Below, piece by piece: positions 1-12,317 of a stretch of DNA of 64,000 nt; positions within the stretch are counted from its first letter, which is position 1; the number at the start of each line of letters is the position of its first letter. The stretch comes from Tretioscincus oriximinensis. Taxonomy: Eukaryota; Chordata; Lepidosauria; Squamata; Gymnophthalmidae. The stretch covers positions 1,378,316-1,442,315 of the forward strand of contig JAJVDF010000249.1 of assembly GCA_022410635.1 (NCBI GenBank). Direction: 5' to 3'. Below the pieces are notes generated by a model, which worked only from the letters and a program-made list of their open reading frames with translations, made no database searches and was not told the origin of the DNA. A program made the translations under genes and the position numbers.

Positions 1-440
1 CAAAAGAGAGTTACAAGGATGGTGAGTGGTCTGGAAACCATGTCCTATGAGGAACGGTTAAAGGATCTGGGGATGTTTAGTCTGCAAAAGAGAAGACTGA
101 GAGGAGACCTGATAGCTGTCTACAAATATTTGAAGGGCTGTCACAGAGCAGAGGGATCAGCACTGTTCTCATTAGTACAAGGAAGGACTAGAAACAATGG
201 AATGAAGCTGCAAGGGAGTAGATTTAGATTAGATATCAGAAAAAACTTTCTAACAGTCAGGGTGATAAACCAGTGGAACAGTTTGCCACATGGGGTGGTG
301 AGTTCTTCTTCACTGGAAGTCTTCAAACAGAGACTGGACAGTCATCTGTCTGGGATGGTTTAATGAATCCTGCATCGAGCAGGGGGTTGGACCCGATGAC
401 CCCGGAGGTCCCTTCCAACTCTATGATTCTATGATTCTAA
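1..440 (+). mobile_element. CR1 LINE, 3' end of ORF2 plus 3' tail
   Basis: The first 360 bases encode the C-terminal part of a CR1-type reverse transcriptase ORF. The wording is typical of CR1: 'SYEERLKDLGMFSLQKRR', then 'GDLIAVYKYLKG', then 'RVINQWNSLP'. After the stop comes the characteristic CR1 3' tail, 'GGTTGGACCCGATGACC' and 'TCCAACTCTATGATTCTATG', ending near 440. The element runs off the left edge, so its 5' part is unseen. It lies in what is probably a CIBAR1 intron, on the sense strand. The family call is firm. Confidence 0.9.
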
Positions 441-578
441 TTTTGTTCTCATTACATAAATATATTTCAGAATTTTCCAAGGGAGAAATTGCTGCACCCC
501 AGAATTTCTTTGTATGTATCCCAGAGCTAAACTTCTTTCTGTAGACATTTAACTACCAAACAAGGTATTGCCATCAAT

Positions 579-1008
579 TAGGGTTGCCATAGGCAGTCCA
601 AAACCTGGGGTGGGGTGCACGCACATGCTCACGCACCCAAGGACACTTGTGAGACAGGCAGAATAGAGCTGCACAAAAGCTCCGTTCTGTCAAGAACCCA
701 AGCGTTTTTCTTCTGCTGGAGGCGAATTGGCGTGCTCTGCCTGACACCAGGCGCGAAACCCTGCCTCCAGTAGAGGATCAGCTACGGCACACTCCAAGGT
801 CCCTTCCAGGACTCTGGAAAGCGTTGCTCAGACTGCAGCCGTCAGTCCTGATGGCTCCTTTGGCTTTAAAATCCTGGATTTTTACATTCCCTGATGCAGC
901 ATCGGGGAATGTAAAAATCTGGGATTTTCTCTTAAAACCCAGAGGGGACTATATTTTAGTCCCCAAAGCCGGGATTGTCCCGCCCTCCCGGGACGTATGG
1001 TGACCTTA
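579..1008 (+). mobile_element. hAT-type non-autonomous DNA transposon, copy 1
   Basis: The element begins TAGGGTTGCCATA and ends with a diverged inverted copy, TATGGTGACCTTA. It is flanked by a perfect 8-bp direct repeat, CCATCAAT (571-578 and 1009-1016). The 8-bp target duplication and TAGGG-type termini fit the hAT superfamily. Inside, around 880-920, is a hairpin of mirrored 'TTTTTACATTCCC' and 'GGGGAATGTAAAAA'. A second, inverted copy lies at 7449-7863. No transposase is encoded. Confidence 0.8.
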
Positions 1009-1378
1009 CCATCAATTGTACTGATAATAGTACCTAGCCTGGAGATAGAAGACTTTCCAAAGGATTTACAGAAGAGAATATCAGAATATAGAACTCTAAT
1101 CTCAAGCTATAGATATTCACTACTGCAGCAAGAAAAATGATTGTCTTATGCAAGTGTCTCTCTGATGAAATGTCAGTATGTCATGAACTATGCATAATCC
1201 CATCTCACAAGTGAAAAATTCAGGTGGAAAACAACTGTTGCTGGGCAGACGTTGAAATATTGCTAGAGAGATGCCCTATTTAGGTGGGAAAATCTATCTC
1301 ATTGATTGAGTTATATACTGCAAGTACAGGTAGCCTGCACAAGGCACAATACTTTCAGTATAAGTAAAAAACCGGGAG

Positions 1379-1590
1379 GCACCACAAAACCCACCAAAAA
1401 GGGGTCATGTGGTCAGCCTACTGTTAGCCTTGGTACAGTGATGGCTAACCTATGACACAAGTGTCAGGGGTGATACACCAAGCCAGTTTGGGAGACACAC
1501 CCCTGCACTGATTAAATTAAAATGTTTTCAACCCCCCCCCCCCAAAAAGGGGGTCATCTGGTCAGCCTATTTTAGCAAGTGGATGGCTGA
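1379..1590. repeat. Probable hAT remnant with repeated GGGGTCAT segment
   Basis: The stretch 'CAGTGATGGCTAACCTATGA' near 1437 resembles one end of common squamate hAT elements. 'AAAAAGGGGGTCATCTGGTC' near 1543 repeats a nearby 'AAAAAGGGGTCATGTGGTC' near 1395. A run of C bases sits at about 1531-1543. No matching right terminus or target duplication was found. Confidence 0.4.
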
Positions 1591-1934
1591 GCCTCTGTGA
1601 GTAAATGGGGATGCAGCCTTTTTCTGGTATAGTATAATTGCTGGAATAATACATGATTATTCTGCAATAAAGTACATAACCAAATATAGTGGAATTAAGA
1701 ACTGACTTTTGAATTTAGCCATTATTACAAATTTTACATTAATAAATCTGAGTTCATACGAATACTCTTACACTCTTAAATATTTTTGAACTAACTTTAA
1801 GAGACAAGCATTCTGCCCCACAGTGTTTCTAAAGCAGAAGAAAAAAGGCAAAACCTTTACCCCTTTCAACTCCCTTGAAATGGCATTTAGAGGGCTCTTG
1901 TCTATCTCTTCAACCTAAAGGAGTGTCTAGGCAT

Positions 1935-2205
1935 CCATTCTAGTAACCATTGATAGGCTTATCTAGACAAATAATCATTTCTTCTAGTAATAAATTCCAT
2001 AGACTGATGAACCTCTGGTTAAATTTCCTGCCTGGAACCTTCATATGTATAGAATTATTGTGCAGTCATAACCATGAATTCTCCAAAATGAATCCCATTA
2101 TTTTCCATAGTGTCATTTTCAGGAATTTAACATTAGGAATTCATGATGCTTTGGACAGACCCTGTAATCTGAGCAAAGTCTACTTAGGGTGTAAACCTTT
2201 AAGGT
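1935..2205 (-). mobile_element. Degraded CR1/L3-like LINE fragment
   Basis: Read on the minus strand, the 1935-2035 part encodes 'FISLWNLLLEEMII'-like text. This matches the end of the reverse transcriptase ORF in the better-preserved minus-strand copy at 54863-55370. The rest is too decayed to call. Confidence 0.5.
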
Positions 2206-2744
2206 GAGAGGCACTCAAGTTAGACCAAGATTCAACCCATTTCTCCTCTTCCAGGATGAGGCAGGCTGATAGCAGTACTGCAGAAAGAGAAGGTTGGACT
2301 CCCAAAAAGCAGTTCAGATCTGGACCAGAATATCTACTAGTGGGGTATTGTAGCATCTCTTCTGATGCGTCTTTGGTTTTAGATCAATTTTGTTAACACC
2401 AAATGTAACACTTCAATCACTCTTTAGCATTTAAATGGAATGCTTTATACACATACACTCTTTCTGAAATGATTTTACTTTTGTTCTCCGATACGATTGA
2501 GCTGAGCTGATGCCCACTAGTATCAGGCTGAGCATCCTTTATCTAGCTATAAACCTAGCTAATATATGTCTTCCAACAGCTCCCCACCCCTTATATTGGA
2601 CCTGATTTGGATGGGGCAGGGAAATCCCTCTGTTCCATCTCATTTGTGGGATTTTTGTCTGAAACAATTGTTATGTAATTTTGAGTAGTTCCATAGGAAA
2701 CACTATCGATACTTACACGAATACATCTTGTTGGCACAGTCACT

Positions 2745-3050
2745 TAGGAAACAACTATGGCTCAGTCGCTTAGGAAACGGCCTCTCACCTGGGAGATGGG
2801 GTTCGGAAGCCCTGTGTCGGACGTGGGGAGGGGTGAACACCTTCCACTAGCCTGTAGTTCTAGCCAACCCAGCTATTCGAAAGGAAGAATCGCAAGAAAT
2901 TGCAACTGACTGTAATTAGGTAAATGGGAATCACCACAGCTTGGTGGGGCAGATAGGATCCTTGTAATACCCTTGTAAGCTACTTTGAGTCCCTTTGAAA
3001 GGTGAGAAAAGCGGGGTATAAGAACCCAGTTCTTCTTTTCTTCTTCACAT
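2745..3050 (+). mobile_element. tRNA-headed SINE (family B), copy 1
   Basis: The head has an A-box-like TGGCTCAGTCG and, about 40 bases on, a B-box-like GGTTCGGAAGCCC, as in tRNA-derived SINEs. The body contains 'GCAAGAAATTGCAACTGACT'. The tail 'TTTGAGTCCCTTTGAAAGG' followed by 'AAAGCGGGGTATAAGAACC' resembles L2-type LINE 3' ends. Two more copies lie at 30947-31255 and 48637-48915. The body differs from the Sauria SINEs in this window. I do not recognise a family name. Confidence 0.65.
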
Positions 3051-5134
3051 AGCTTTGTTTTGACTCTTAATAGCATTCTTAATGTACTTTTTTGATGCAG
3101 TAGAGCAGAACTTTGTATAGCAAATTTTCAGTATTACGCTTCTAGGAAATTGCGATCCTTGCCTATATCATTGGATTAATTGGAATCTTACGGAAATCTG
3201 TCTGAAGGGCTAATGTCTATTAAAAAAGAATGTCTACTTTAATGTCTATTAAAAAAGAACACTCGCGGTCAAAGGCCTCAGACTCTGAATCCAAGAGCCA
3301 TTCTAACGAGCAAGCACAGCATCTTTGCTCCGCTCTGTCACACACAACATACTGGCATTTTCAACTTCTTTTTCTCAGTGCATAACAAGCATTACTCATT
3401 GAAGGCTGAGTGGATCCCATAAACAGTTCCATAACAAGAGTTCAGAGTAGCTTTAAGCTGTTGACAACTATTGGTCTTCAGTTTTCTTCTCTGCTAACCA
3501 GTCTTAAAACCTTTTTAAAATGTATTGTCTCCACTACAGCTACCCCTTCTGGCAATAGTCCTCTCCTACCCCTATTCTGGTCAGTTAGGCACTGGAGGTT
3601 TCTATACTCTAAATAGCTATTAAAAGTTAGGTGGGGTTCTACTGTATGCTGAATTTAAAATGTGATGTTTGTATATATCAGTTTATATAATGAAGCATCA
3701 GTGATTTCTGTGAATATTTAAGCCTAGAAGACCTGACTATTTTTAATCTAAGTATGACTTAATGTAATTTGCAGCATTTTCTATAACTTAACTTTCCCGA
3801 TATGCATAACATCAGTCACAGGTAAGTGCTGTATTTCAGAATAACATTTAAACAAACTTATTTTGATGCTTTGCTAATTAGTAGCCCACCTAAATAACAG
3901 CGTTCTTGTCTTTTTTATAATTGATGTCAGTGTTCTTTCACACATCCGTGTTTTACAAGCTAAATATTTAGAAATGGTTGGCACTATTTTTATATCACGT
4001 TTTATATATATGAGTAATTTCTGCAAAATGTACCGAGTGGATTTCCAACTATAGGATGAAAAGACAAATCTCTTAGCAGGATATGACACAAAATGTAGAC
4101 CAGTTGAACACATGCATTAAGACCACTCTGTTTTACACTATTTGTGTTTATCTCACCATTTAATTTTCTTCATAATGCCTTCATGCTGCATTTATCTTAG
4201 CATAACAAAATCACACCATCGTGCTTAATATCTTCATTATTGTTTCCTGTCACTTTTACAGTCAGCATCCATTTCTTTCTAATCTTGACTTTTTTTTCAA
4301 CTTTCTCTGACATTTCTTACATCATCTACTAGTTCTTTGTTACATGCCACGGTTCTGGCAAAATACTTGCTTTCTGATCTCGCAATAACCTTTATGCCTT
4401 TCCTAGGAAAATCCTTGGTCTCCATTAAACAACTCCCCATACTCCCTTCTAACCATGCTTCTGCAAAGCCTCTCAAGATCAACAAGGTTTCAAGCTCTGG
4501 TCTGTTTCTTTATCATTTGTGCAGCTACGTGACTTCATATCTTCAGCCCATCCATTTTCAAATGTAAGATCACTTAAGCCAAGAAACACTCTACTCAGAA
4601 GCTCTAGGACAAATATTTCTATTTTCACGTATATATCAAGAAATTATTGAAGTAGAGTATAAGGATGTAAACTAATCAGAAATGTTTTCATTACAGTGGT
4701 CCCCTTCAATAATTTCTATTTTACTTGCGTTTTTATCCTATTGATTGCATTTCACTGAATAAAGATAAAAGTAACTAGAATAGAGAGGTTTTTTTTATCA
4801 TCTTTCCTCCTTGTGAATAGATTGTGGGTACCCCCACCATGGGGAGGGGGGCTCTTAGTGTTGTCCAAAGGGGAAGTGTTCCCCCAGACTCCTCCTCTCT
4901 TCAGTCCTCTGGTAACATATAGCCGTGCTGTGACAGTTCAACCCACAATGTACGATTATTTAAAGGAACATCATTATGTGGCTAGAGGAAATATAGCTGT
5001 TAACTGGCAAGTAGCTTTTATGGCTTACCTATTTGCCATTCCAGGGTAGCCAGAACAATTGCATCCGATTAAAAGAACCTACAAAGTAAGAAAAAGTCCA
5101 TTGTTGCTCAAATTAATCCACCTTTATATTTAAG
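3051..5134 (+). other. CIBAR1 intronic sequence without recognised content
   Basis: AT-rich, non-repetitive-looking sequence with many stops in all frames. A search by eye for the preceding CIBAR1 exon, which should end just before the residues encoded from 5135, found no candidate with an acceptor, open frame and donor. That exon probably lies left of the window. The stretch at 4815-4920 is GC-richer and may be an old repeat. Confidence 0.5.
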
Positions 5135-5239
5135 GCTGAAAGTGAACTACAGAGAGCCACGCTGGATGCTACGCGAACTAGCCGGCAGTTGGAGGAAACT
5201 ATTGATGACTTTGAAAGGCAAAAACTGAAAGATATAAAG
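5135..5239 (+). CDS. CIBAR1: CIBAR1 coding exon (fourth from last)
   Basis: Thirty-five codons after the acceptor 'TTTATATTTAAG' and before the donor GTGTGT. The exon encodes a helical piece of the BAR domain, from [14 protein letters not shown] to RQKLKDIK. Phase 0 at both ends. Confidence 0.93.
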
Positions 5240-8200
5240 GTGTGTGTATAATTCTAGCACAAAACGTCAACCTCGTGGCTTAAAGATATTATTCGGTTAC
5301 GTTTAGCAAAAATGAGAGATTGCTTTTCATAGCCTTCTTCTGTCCCTTGCTTTGACGAATATCGGTCTAAGCTAGACACCTACTTCTGATAAGCTGTGCC
5401 TGGGGTGGGGGCAAAATAGTACGCAGGACTCAACCAGTCTGGTGTTCCTCTTGCACATATCTATGGACTTGTAAATCTTACTTTCTTTTCTCAGCAGTAC
5501 TTAAGACAATCATCTTTTTCATGGCTAAAATATTTTTAAAATGTTTTAAAAAGGGAGGTCCTCACAGATAGTAATTGTTACATTGCTCCTAAAGGTTTAA
5601 GAGGCATATGCCTGTTGATCTTTTTGTTCTCAGAAGATGGAATCAGGAAGGCATGCCTTACAATGGGTTAATCCATGGTTCCCTGCAGGAAGTAGCAGTT
5701 TGGCACTTCCCAAGTCAGTATCTGCTCCACCTAAGGCAGGAAAACTGGACCCTCTGCCCTTTTTTGCCTGCAAAAAAACAAGGAATGGAGATTGGTGGAC
5801 TTTAGGCCTTCAGGCCTTATTTCTAACCCCAGGTGTCAGCCTGGTGAACTTCCCAATAAAGATTTGCTTGGCTTAATCTTAATCCTGGCTGTCCTTCCTG
5901 TNAGAATCACATCCAATGCCAACCTTACTTCCACCTAGTCCCTGTATGCAGGGACTCATACAGTTTTCCCCCATCAAGGGGGAGCTGGGGCTGAGCTGTC
6001 AATATCAGGGCTTGGCAGGCCCTTTCCCCTGACCATCAGTAGAAATATGAGCAGTTAGATAAATGCTTCCAATTCCCCTAGATTTCATTTTTTCTGTAGG
6101 TAGCTATTAGTTCTGTTACTACCTTTTGTACATCATTCATTAACCAAACCATTTTGTTTGATGCATCCAAGTTTCTTCACATTCAACATTCAAAAAAGAA
6201 CAGATTTTGTTGCTAGATGCTCCAAGTCTTGATGGGCTCCTGGTTGTCTTGGTAGAGGTTCAGAACTATTTGCCATTATTTACTTTCAGGGGAACGCTGT
6301 ACATCAAAGCAGCAACTCTGGTTTTTATGTAGTTAGCTTTTTCTCTTAACCTACAGCCATCCCAATGGAAGATAAAATGTCATGAATTGTTTTAGATAAT
6401 CCAAATTGTAAAAGCGAAGTGTTCCCAGCTATAATCAAGTATCACACAGTGTAAAAGTAATGTTTCCAAGCAGGGAGTAGTTGTNCAACTGAATGCTCAT
6501 CCTTTTCTAACACATGAATCCAACCTACCAATGTCCAATATTTAAAATAACTAGTCTGGCTTTGTTCCCAAAATAGAGAAATTGAACATTTAATACTTGT
6601 TTTTGCTTTTAGAATGTTTTTTCAGAATTTATAACGATCGAAATGCTATTCCATGGGAAAGCCTTAGAAACTTACACAACTGCCTACCAATGTATACAAA
6701 ATATTGATGAGAATGAAGACTTGGAGGTAAGAAAAACAAATCTCAGACAAATCAGATGTGATGTTGCATCGTTAAAAAAAACCTCTGTAATACTTGGTTC
6801 TGCCCAATGGCTTCGAGCTTCATAGTTTATTCACTAAGAGTGTGTGGAGAACTGTTGGTATAATAGCAAGTGGTTTTCTAGATTATAAAACTGCATGAAT
6901 CCATGTGACGCAAATTATGGTGTATTTTGACAGAAGTCTTCAACAGCCATGGCCAGCAAGAATGTTAGTAACTTTTAAAGTAAATTTTACCATATGAGAA
7001 TGGCAAAATTCTCATTTGCTAGAAAGGTGGACTTTTTTTAATCATTCAGCTCAATCTGAATGGAACAATTTTGTGTACATGATAATCTGACAGGGAACAA
7101 CATTTACACACATAGAACAATTTGTCCATAGGATGAGGCCCAGAAGCAGCTGAGGACACTATAGCTAACTTCAAGTGCATGCTACTTATAGGCAGCCCAG
7201 GCAGCATTCTAGAACTAAGGCAGAACACAAGCAGCATGTGGATTATGATGCAGTATACCTATCAAAAGTAATTTTGATAGGTATCATTTTGACAAGGATT
7301 CAGATGTGTGCTGCTAATGGGGGGTCTGCACGAAACAGCTATGTCCTTTTAGATCGCCCCAGTGGCAGCCTGGCTCTCTATGGTCCATTGCAGCACAGAA
7401 TAGCATGTGCTGTGCACAGAGTCTTCATGTACAAACATCCTGTATGAATAAGGTTGCCATACATCCCAGGAGGGCAGGACAATCTTGGCTTTGGGGACTA
7501 AAATAGTTTTAAGAGAAAATCCCGGATTTTTACATTCCCCAAAGCTGCATCAGGGAATGTAAAAATCCAGGATTTTAAAGGCAAAGGAGCCGTCAGGGCT
7601 GACGGCTGTAGCCCAAGCAACTCTTTCCAGGATCCTGGAAGGAACCTCGGAGCGTGCCGTAGCTGATCCTCTACTGTCAGGCAAAGCACGCCAACTTGCC
7701 TCCAGCAGAGGAAAAACACTTGGGTTTTAGACAGAACAGCTTTTGTGAAGCTCTGTTCTGCCTGTTTCACCCCAAGCGTCCATGTGATTGTGTGTTTTGT
7801 GTGTGTACACATGCATGCACTTCCCCAGTCCTGGTTTTGGGCTGCCAAAATATGGCAACCCTATCTATGAAGCTAATATCCATTAATGTAAATCTAACCA
7901 TCCAGCGTAGACTCCAGTGGGTCATAAACTGATCCTTTTCGATCATTAGCTTAGTTACTTTACAAGCAGGGGAAACGTCTTATTATTTTCATATGTGTAT
8001 TATATGTGGGAATGTCATTTAATTATGTTTATCATTAGAACGACTTCTAGAGAAAAGCAAAAAAGTGTGCTGTGGGTCTGTAGCAAACATAAATGTATTT
8101 CTTAAATCTTTTTAAGAAAAAATAAAAAATACCAATTTTAACAGGTGTTTCGGAGCTTGCTTTATCCACCAGAGCATCAGTCCCGCTTAGACATTGTTCG

Positions 8201-9744
8201 TGCACATTCTGAATCTCCTCTCCAGCGAACAGGTTCATCCAAATCTTGTCCTGGAATCGTTCAGGTAAAATACAGATAATTTATGTAGCTAATCTGTTGA
8301 CAGACCACACACAGGTGTCAGTCACGAGAGATGGAAACAGTTACAACTCAAAGTCTGAAGGACTCGTAGTTTAAGTGGCCCTATTTCTGAGCAACACTAA
8401 GAATTAAGTGTTTTTCATTTTCTCATCGCTAAAACCTATCTCAAGTGTGGACATGCCCAATTTTCTTAAACGAAATTGATGAAATCAAAATGTTCAATAT
8501 TATGCAATTTTTGTATTTGTGAAACGGAAATATGCTGTTTTCCTAATAACTCTATGAGCAACTTTTCCATATGTTGAATACAATTCTATGTATTCATAAA
8601 AAACTCCACATTTTCATATTTGTGTCTTCCATTATATTGAATTACTATTCTCCCATACTACTAAAAGCCGTGGCCTTCAGCGGCTTTCAAGTTGCAATAA
8701 GCAAAATATCACAGATATCAAGGCTAAAGATAGTTATATTCCCTTTCGTATTGAGATCTGTGCATTAAAATACACCTGTACGTAAACCATAGAAGTTATC
8801 ACTGTAACAGATAAAAAATGTTTTTACTATAAAAGAGGAAGAAATCCATTACGTCTATTACCCATACACTAAAGCAGCGATTCCAACTTCCAGGGGTTCA
8901 TGTAAAAAGCTGGCAGGTTCAAGACCCCTCATCTTCCTTATCTCCAATCTTTCCTTCTCACCTGTTGCCACCTTCCATTTGTTGCCTTTTTGTTACCAGG
9001 CTTGGAATTGGAGGTAGGGGAGTGGTGTGAGGGGAGGACTGGAGATGAGGAAGGCAAGAAGTGGATGGTATTTGTTGCTTGTATAAAATTGTGTTTGATT
9101 TTCCAAGGATTTTTTTTATTGTTAGGCATGGTGTGTATGTGTGTGTGTCACAAACAAAAATCTCATCTAAAGTTGGTCACTTTTTAAAAAATTGGGTACC
9201 ACTACATTGGAAAGATCAATGTTACCAGCACAAAAATGAATATATTATTTGCACTTATGTTTTACCCACTGATATCTTCACTGCTTGCATTCATTTATGA
9301 AGGCTTAGCTTGATTCAATCCACCAACAATTGGTGGTTCTGAACTAGGTTGTACCGTAAGCTGTAGCTGCATAAAACTCGATCCATCTTCTTGATCTGCT
9401 AAATTCTTCCTCAGAATTAAGGTAACTATCATTTGTCTTCTAAGACTTGGACAAGCTGCCTATATTTTTACTCTTAAAACAACCTATGTAAATTGTTTAC
9501 AAGGTACTTATTGAAATGTAGCATCAAGACACCTATTTCAAATATATCAGTGTCAAAAGCAGTCTTTTAGAAAAGCGATACCATATAAATACACATGCAT
9601 AATATTAAAGTATAAACTTGTGGATTTTTTTTGCTTAATTTGTTAAAAAAGATTTTCTTTCTGTGATGGCAGATTCCCAAAAACCGGTTTAAAAGAGAAG
9701 AGGAGGAAGAGGAAGAGGAAGAAGATGAGGAAGATGAAGACTAG
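5135..9744 (+). CDS. CIBAR1: CIBAR1 (FAM92A), 3' part: last four coding exons
   Basis: CBY1-interacting BAR-domain protein 1 binds curved membranes and works with CBY proteins at the base of cilia (family knowledge). Four exons join in frame: 5135-5239, 6613-6726, 8145-8264 and 9673-9744 (137 codons and a stop). They encode the end of the FAM92/BAR domain ('[20 protein letters not shown]', then '[20 protein letters not shown]', then '[13 protein letters not shown]'), followed by a linker with '[16 protein letters not shown]'. The C-terminus is a run of nine Glu and then mixed Asp/Glu. All internal junctions are phase 0 with AG/GT sites. The N-terminal exons are not in the window. The gene converges with RBM12B on the opposite strand. 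Identification is firm because these segments match vertebrate FAM92A closely and the neighbours are in conserved order. Confidence 0.93.
5600..6010. other. Unclassified, possibly repeat-derived intron segment
   Basis: This stretch of the CIBAR1 intron is GC-richer than its surroundings and has short open frames in two registers, but no recognisable protein motif or terminal repeat. It may be an old mobile-element remnant. Confidence 0.25.
6613..6726 (+). CDS. CIBAR1: CIBAR1 coding exon (third from last)
   Basis: Thirty-eight codons between 'TTTTGCTTTTAG' and the donor GTAAGA, phase 0. It encodes [19 protein letters not shown] and the '[10 protein letters not shown]' end of the BAR helix bundle, one of the most conserved parts of the family. 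Confidence 0.95.
7449..7863 (-). mobile_element. hAT-type non-autonomous DNA transposon, copy 2 (inverted)
   Basis: Same family as 579-1008 but in opposite orientation. The termini are TAAGGTTGCCATA and TATGGCAACCCTA. The flanks TGTATGAA (7441-7448) and TCTATGAA (7864-7871) match at 7 of 8 bases, as expected for an aged hAT target duplication. The internal hairpin with 'TTTTTACATTCCC' is kept. No open transposase frame. Confidence 0.8.
8145..8264 (+). CDS. CIBAR1: CIBAR1 coding exon (second from last)
   Basis: Forty codons between 'CAATTTTAACAG' and the donor GTAAAA, phase 0. It encodes [20 protein letters not shown] and a Ser-rich linker ([16 protein letters not shown]), matching the post-BAR tail of FAM92A. 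Confidence 0.93.
9673..9744 (+). CDS. CIBAR1: CIBAR1 terminal coding exon with acidic tail
   Basis: Twenty-three codons and a TAG stop after the acceptor [13 protein letters not shown] is followed by nine Glu and DEEDED. The acidic end is like other FAM92A tails in composition but low in complexity, so its exact sequence is less constrained. The frame joins phase 0 from 8264. Confidence 0.88.
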   Translation: MPKNRFKREEEEEEEEEDEEDED

Positions 9745-11747
9745 CATTAGAAATCACAAATGGAATAGTTCAAAATAGAAAATATTTTCCATGGACAAAT
9801 ATCTCATGGTTATTTGCCAATAATAAGTAATTCTATTATTCAAAGTTGGAAAAAAAACCTTTCAATTAAAGGTATTTGCCTAATTATTTTAAGATGTTTC
9901 TAACTCCAAATTTAAAGATCTGTTAATATTGACACAAAACTGTAGACGTATAAATATTATCCATGCTCTTGGTTCTACGTAAATAACTTTTTTCAAGAAT
10001 TCCATAAGAATGCTATTCCCTCTTTTAAGACTTCGTCCGAGTATATAAACAGAAAAAGAATAATTCTCACAGATGCTGCCTGGAGTCTAGCAAACATGTA
10101 TATAACAAGACGCAGAAGAACACAAATTTACCCAATTTATACATGTAGAAGTCATTTCTAACTTCCCATTTTCTATAACATTGAATGCTTATAGCGTTAA
10201 CGAATGCTAACACTGGCATTTCCCTACATGTCTCTGTCTTTCCTAACCCCTAAATCTTAGTCAGCATTATGCTTAAGTTCCAACAGAGACAACACAACTC
10301 AGTAAGCATCAGATGATTTATTACAGGTAAAAGTGCCTGTAGTTTTACAGGATACCTAATTTGGAGCCTTTTTTTTGTAATCGAAACATGGATACAAAAT
10401 GGAAAGCAAAGGAGAGATGGAATATTCTGATTTGGAGGAGCTTATAAGTCTTACCTGGATTTTGTATTACCAAGTATTACACAGCTTTTTGCATACATTT
10501 CCTGTTGCCTTTGACTTTAAGCATATCTTTCATTGTAGAACATTAAAGCCATTTGAAATAAATGTTCTAACATGTTTTCTTATTCTTGCTCATTCTTAAG
10601 CCTTTGCCTGCAAAACGCCGATGTAAATTCATGATAACATTAAAAATGAGTTCCTTCTTTGCAAGCTAAGAGGTAAAGCCATTTCTAATGGAATAAAAAA
10701 AGAAAATGCAGACTACATGGGAGATAAAAGGTCCTTTGTAGTCTCTTGATTATCTGTTTCAATATTGCATAAGCAAAACCAGTAGTGTCATTTAACAAAT
10801 CCATACTTTCAACCTATACTTTCTGTGAAATGGTAACAAGAGCAAAATGCAGCAAATTTCCTTGCTATTAGTTTTGTCTTCTGCGAAATAGCCCAAAAGG
10901 TCCCTAGAAAAGTTACTGCCTATTGGANCAAATCTTGCATCCGTTTGACTTTCTAGATCTAGTAACTTCCTCCACATCGGTTGTCTTTCGTGTTAAAGAC
11001 TTTCATACAGGAAAATTGTAAAAGACGTTGTAGAGGAAAACCAGTCCTCTAGAAACAGTAGGCTGTGTTTACAAACCAGAAGCCTGTTCTTGCACACCAA
11101 ATACAACTAGAAAACTGGAATTCTTCATGATCAGGAGAACTGGGCTCATACCCGTTGGCGTATTTAGATTCCATCCCTCCCAATTTGTACAAATGTTCTT
11201 CCAGGAATAAGACACTGCTATTCATATGATATTTCATTCGTACCTCCAAATATAACAGTCTAACACTAACAACTGCAAAAATTGTGAATTGTTGCTTCCC
11301 AACGAGAGGCCAATAGCATTATTTATCTTCAGGAATGAAATATAAAGAACATATTTTCGGCTGTGCAGTGTCAACATTTCACATCAACAAAATACTAATG
11401 ATTTGTAAAGGTCAAAAATAATTTATTGACTCGAGAAGTGAATAGGAAAGTTCCAAATGGACTAAGAAAATCTGGATTTGTTCTGTTGTTGAACATCAGG
11501 AGTAAACTATTTTGAGTTGATTTTTTTCTTTTGAATTAGACCATGGAATTACATGTACATGAATTTCTCCCTACAATTTTCCGGGCTGACGGTTTACAGA
11601 TTTTTCCACTCTTAAAAGTCAATTCAGAGGATTGGAATTTTTGTCACATTTTCCTGTCTGAAAGCAGCTGCCTTTGCTGTATTTTTTTTAAAAAACTAAT
11701 ACATTACAACGAATTATTTTTCTATGTTAAATTTGATGGACAATAAA
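9745..11747 (+). other. CIBAR1: CIBAR1 3' UTR and candidate polyadenylation signals
   Basis: AT-rich non-coding sequence after the CIBAR1 stop. AATAAA hexamers on the plus strand at 10557-10562, 10692-10697 and 11742-11747 are the plausible cleavage signals. Which one is used cannot be decided from sequence alone. Confidence 0.5.
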
Positions 11748-12317
11748 ATTATTGATTACTTTAATTACAGCTTTTATGAGTTTGATGTGTGATGTACAAC
11801 CCCCTAGATCAATATTTGGTTTTAGCCTCTCATCTTCATCAAAATCTGAGATGGTGAGATGGGGAGCACACTACTCCAATTGACATTGCTCTATATAAAC
11901 AAGGTTGAGGCACCTTACTGTGTTTATACTCTAAATGCAACCCTTTTATTTTCTCTTAATATGATCCATTTTGCAGTTTGTTTGGAAATACAGGTAAAGG
12001 AAAAACCTGCCCTCCCTCCTTCTAAACGGGATTGTAAAGCAGTGTTATGCATTACCATGGGGAGGGAGGGGGGCATGAGAAAAGCGAAGTAAGAAGCCTT
12101 TTAGGAAACTAGTGGTGTCTTTTTTTCATAACAGATTGTGAAGGAGTTGATAAGAACTTGTGAAACTTACGGGCTGCAGTAAAGTTTCGAAACTGCACCA
12201 AGAAGAGGAAGAGTTAAATCTGCAATATTCTGAGTTACTTACCCTTGTTGTTCCTGAAGCACTATTCCCTCATGGCTATTCACAGAAACAAAAAGCAGAC
12301 ATCACAAGCCTTGTCAG

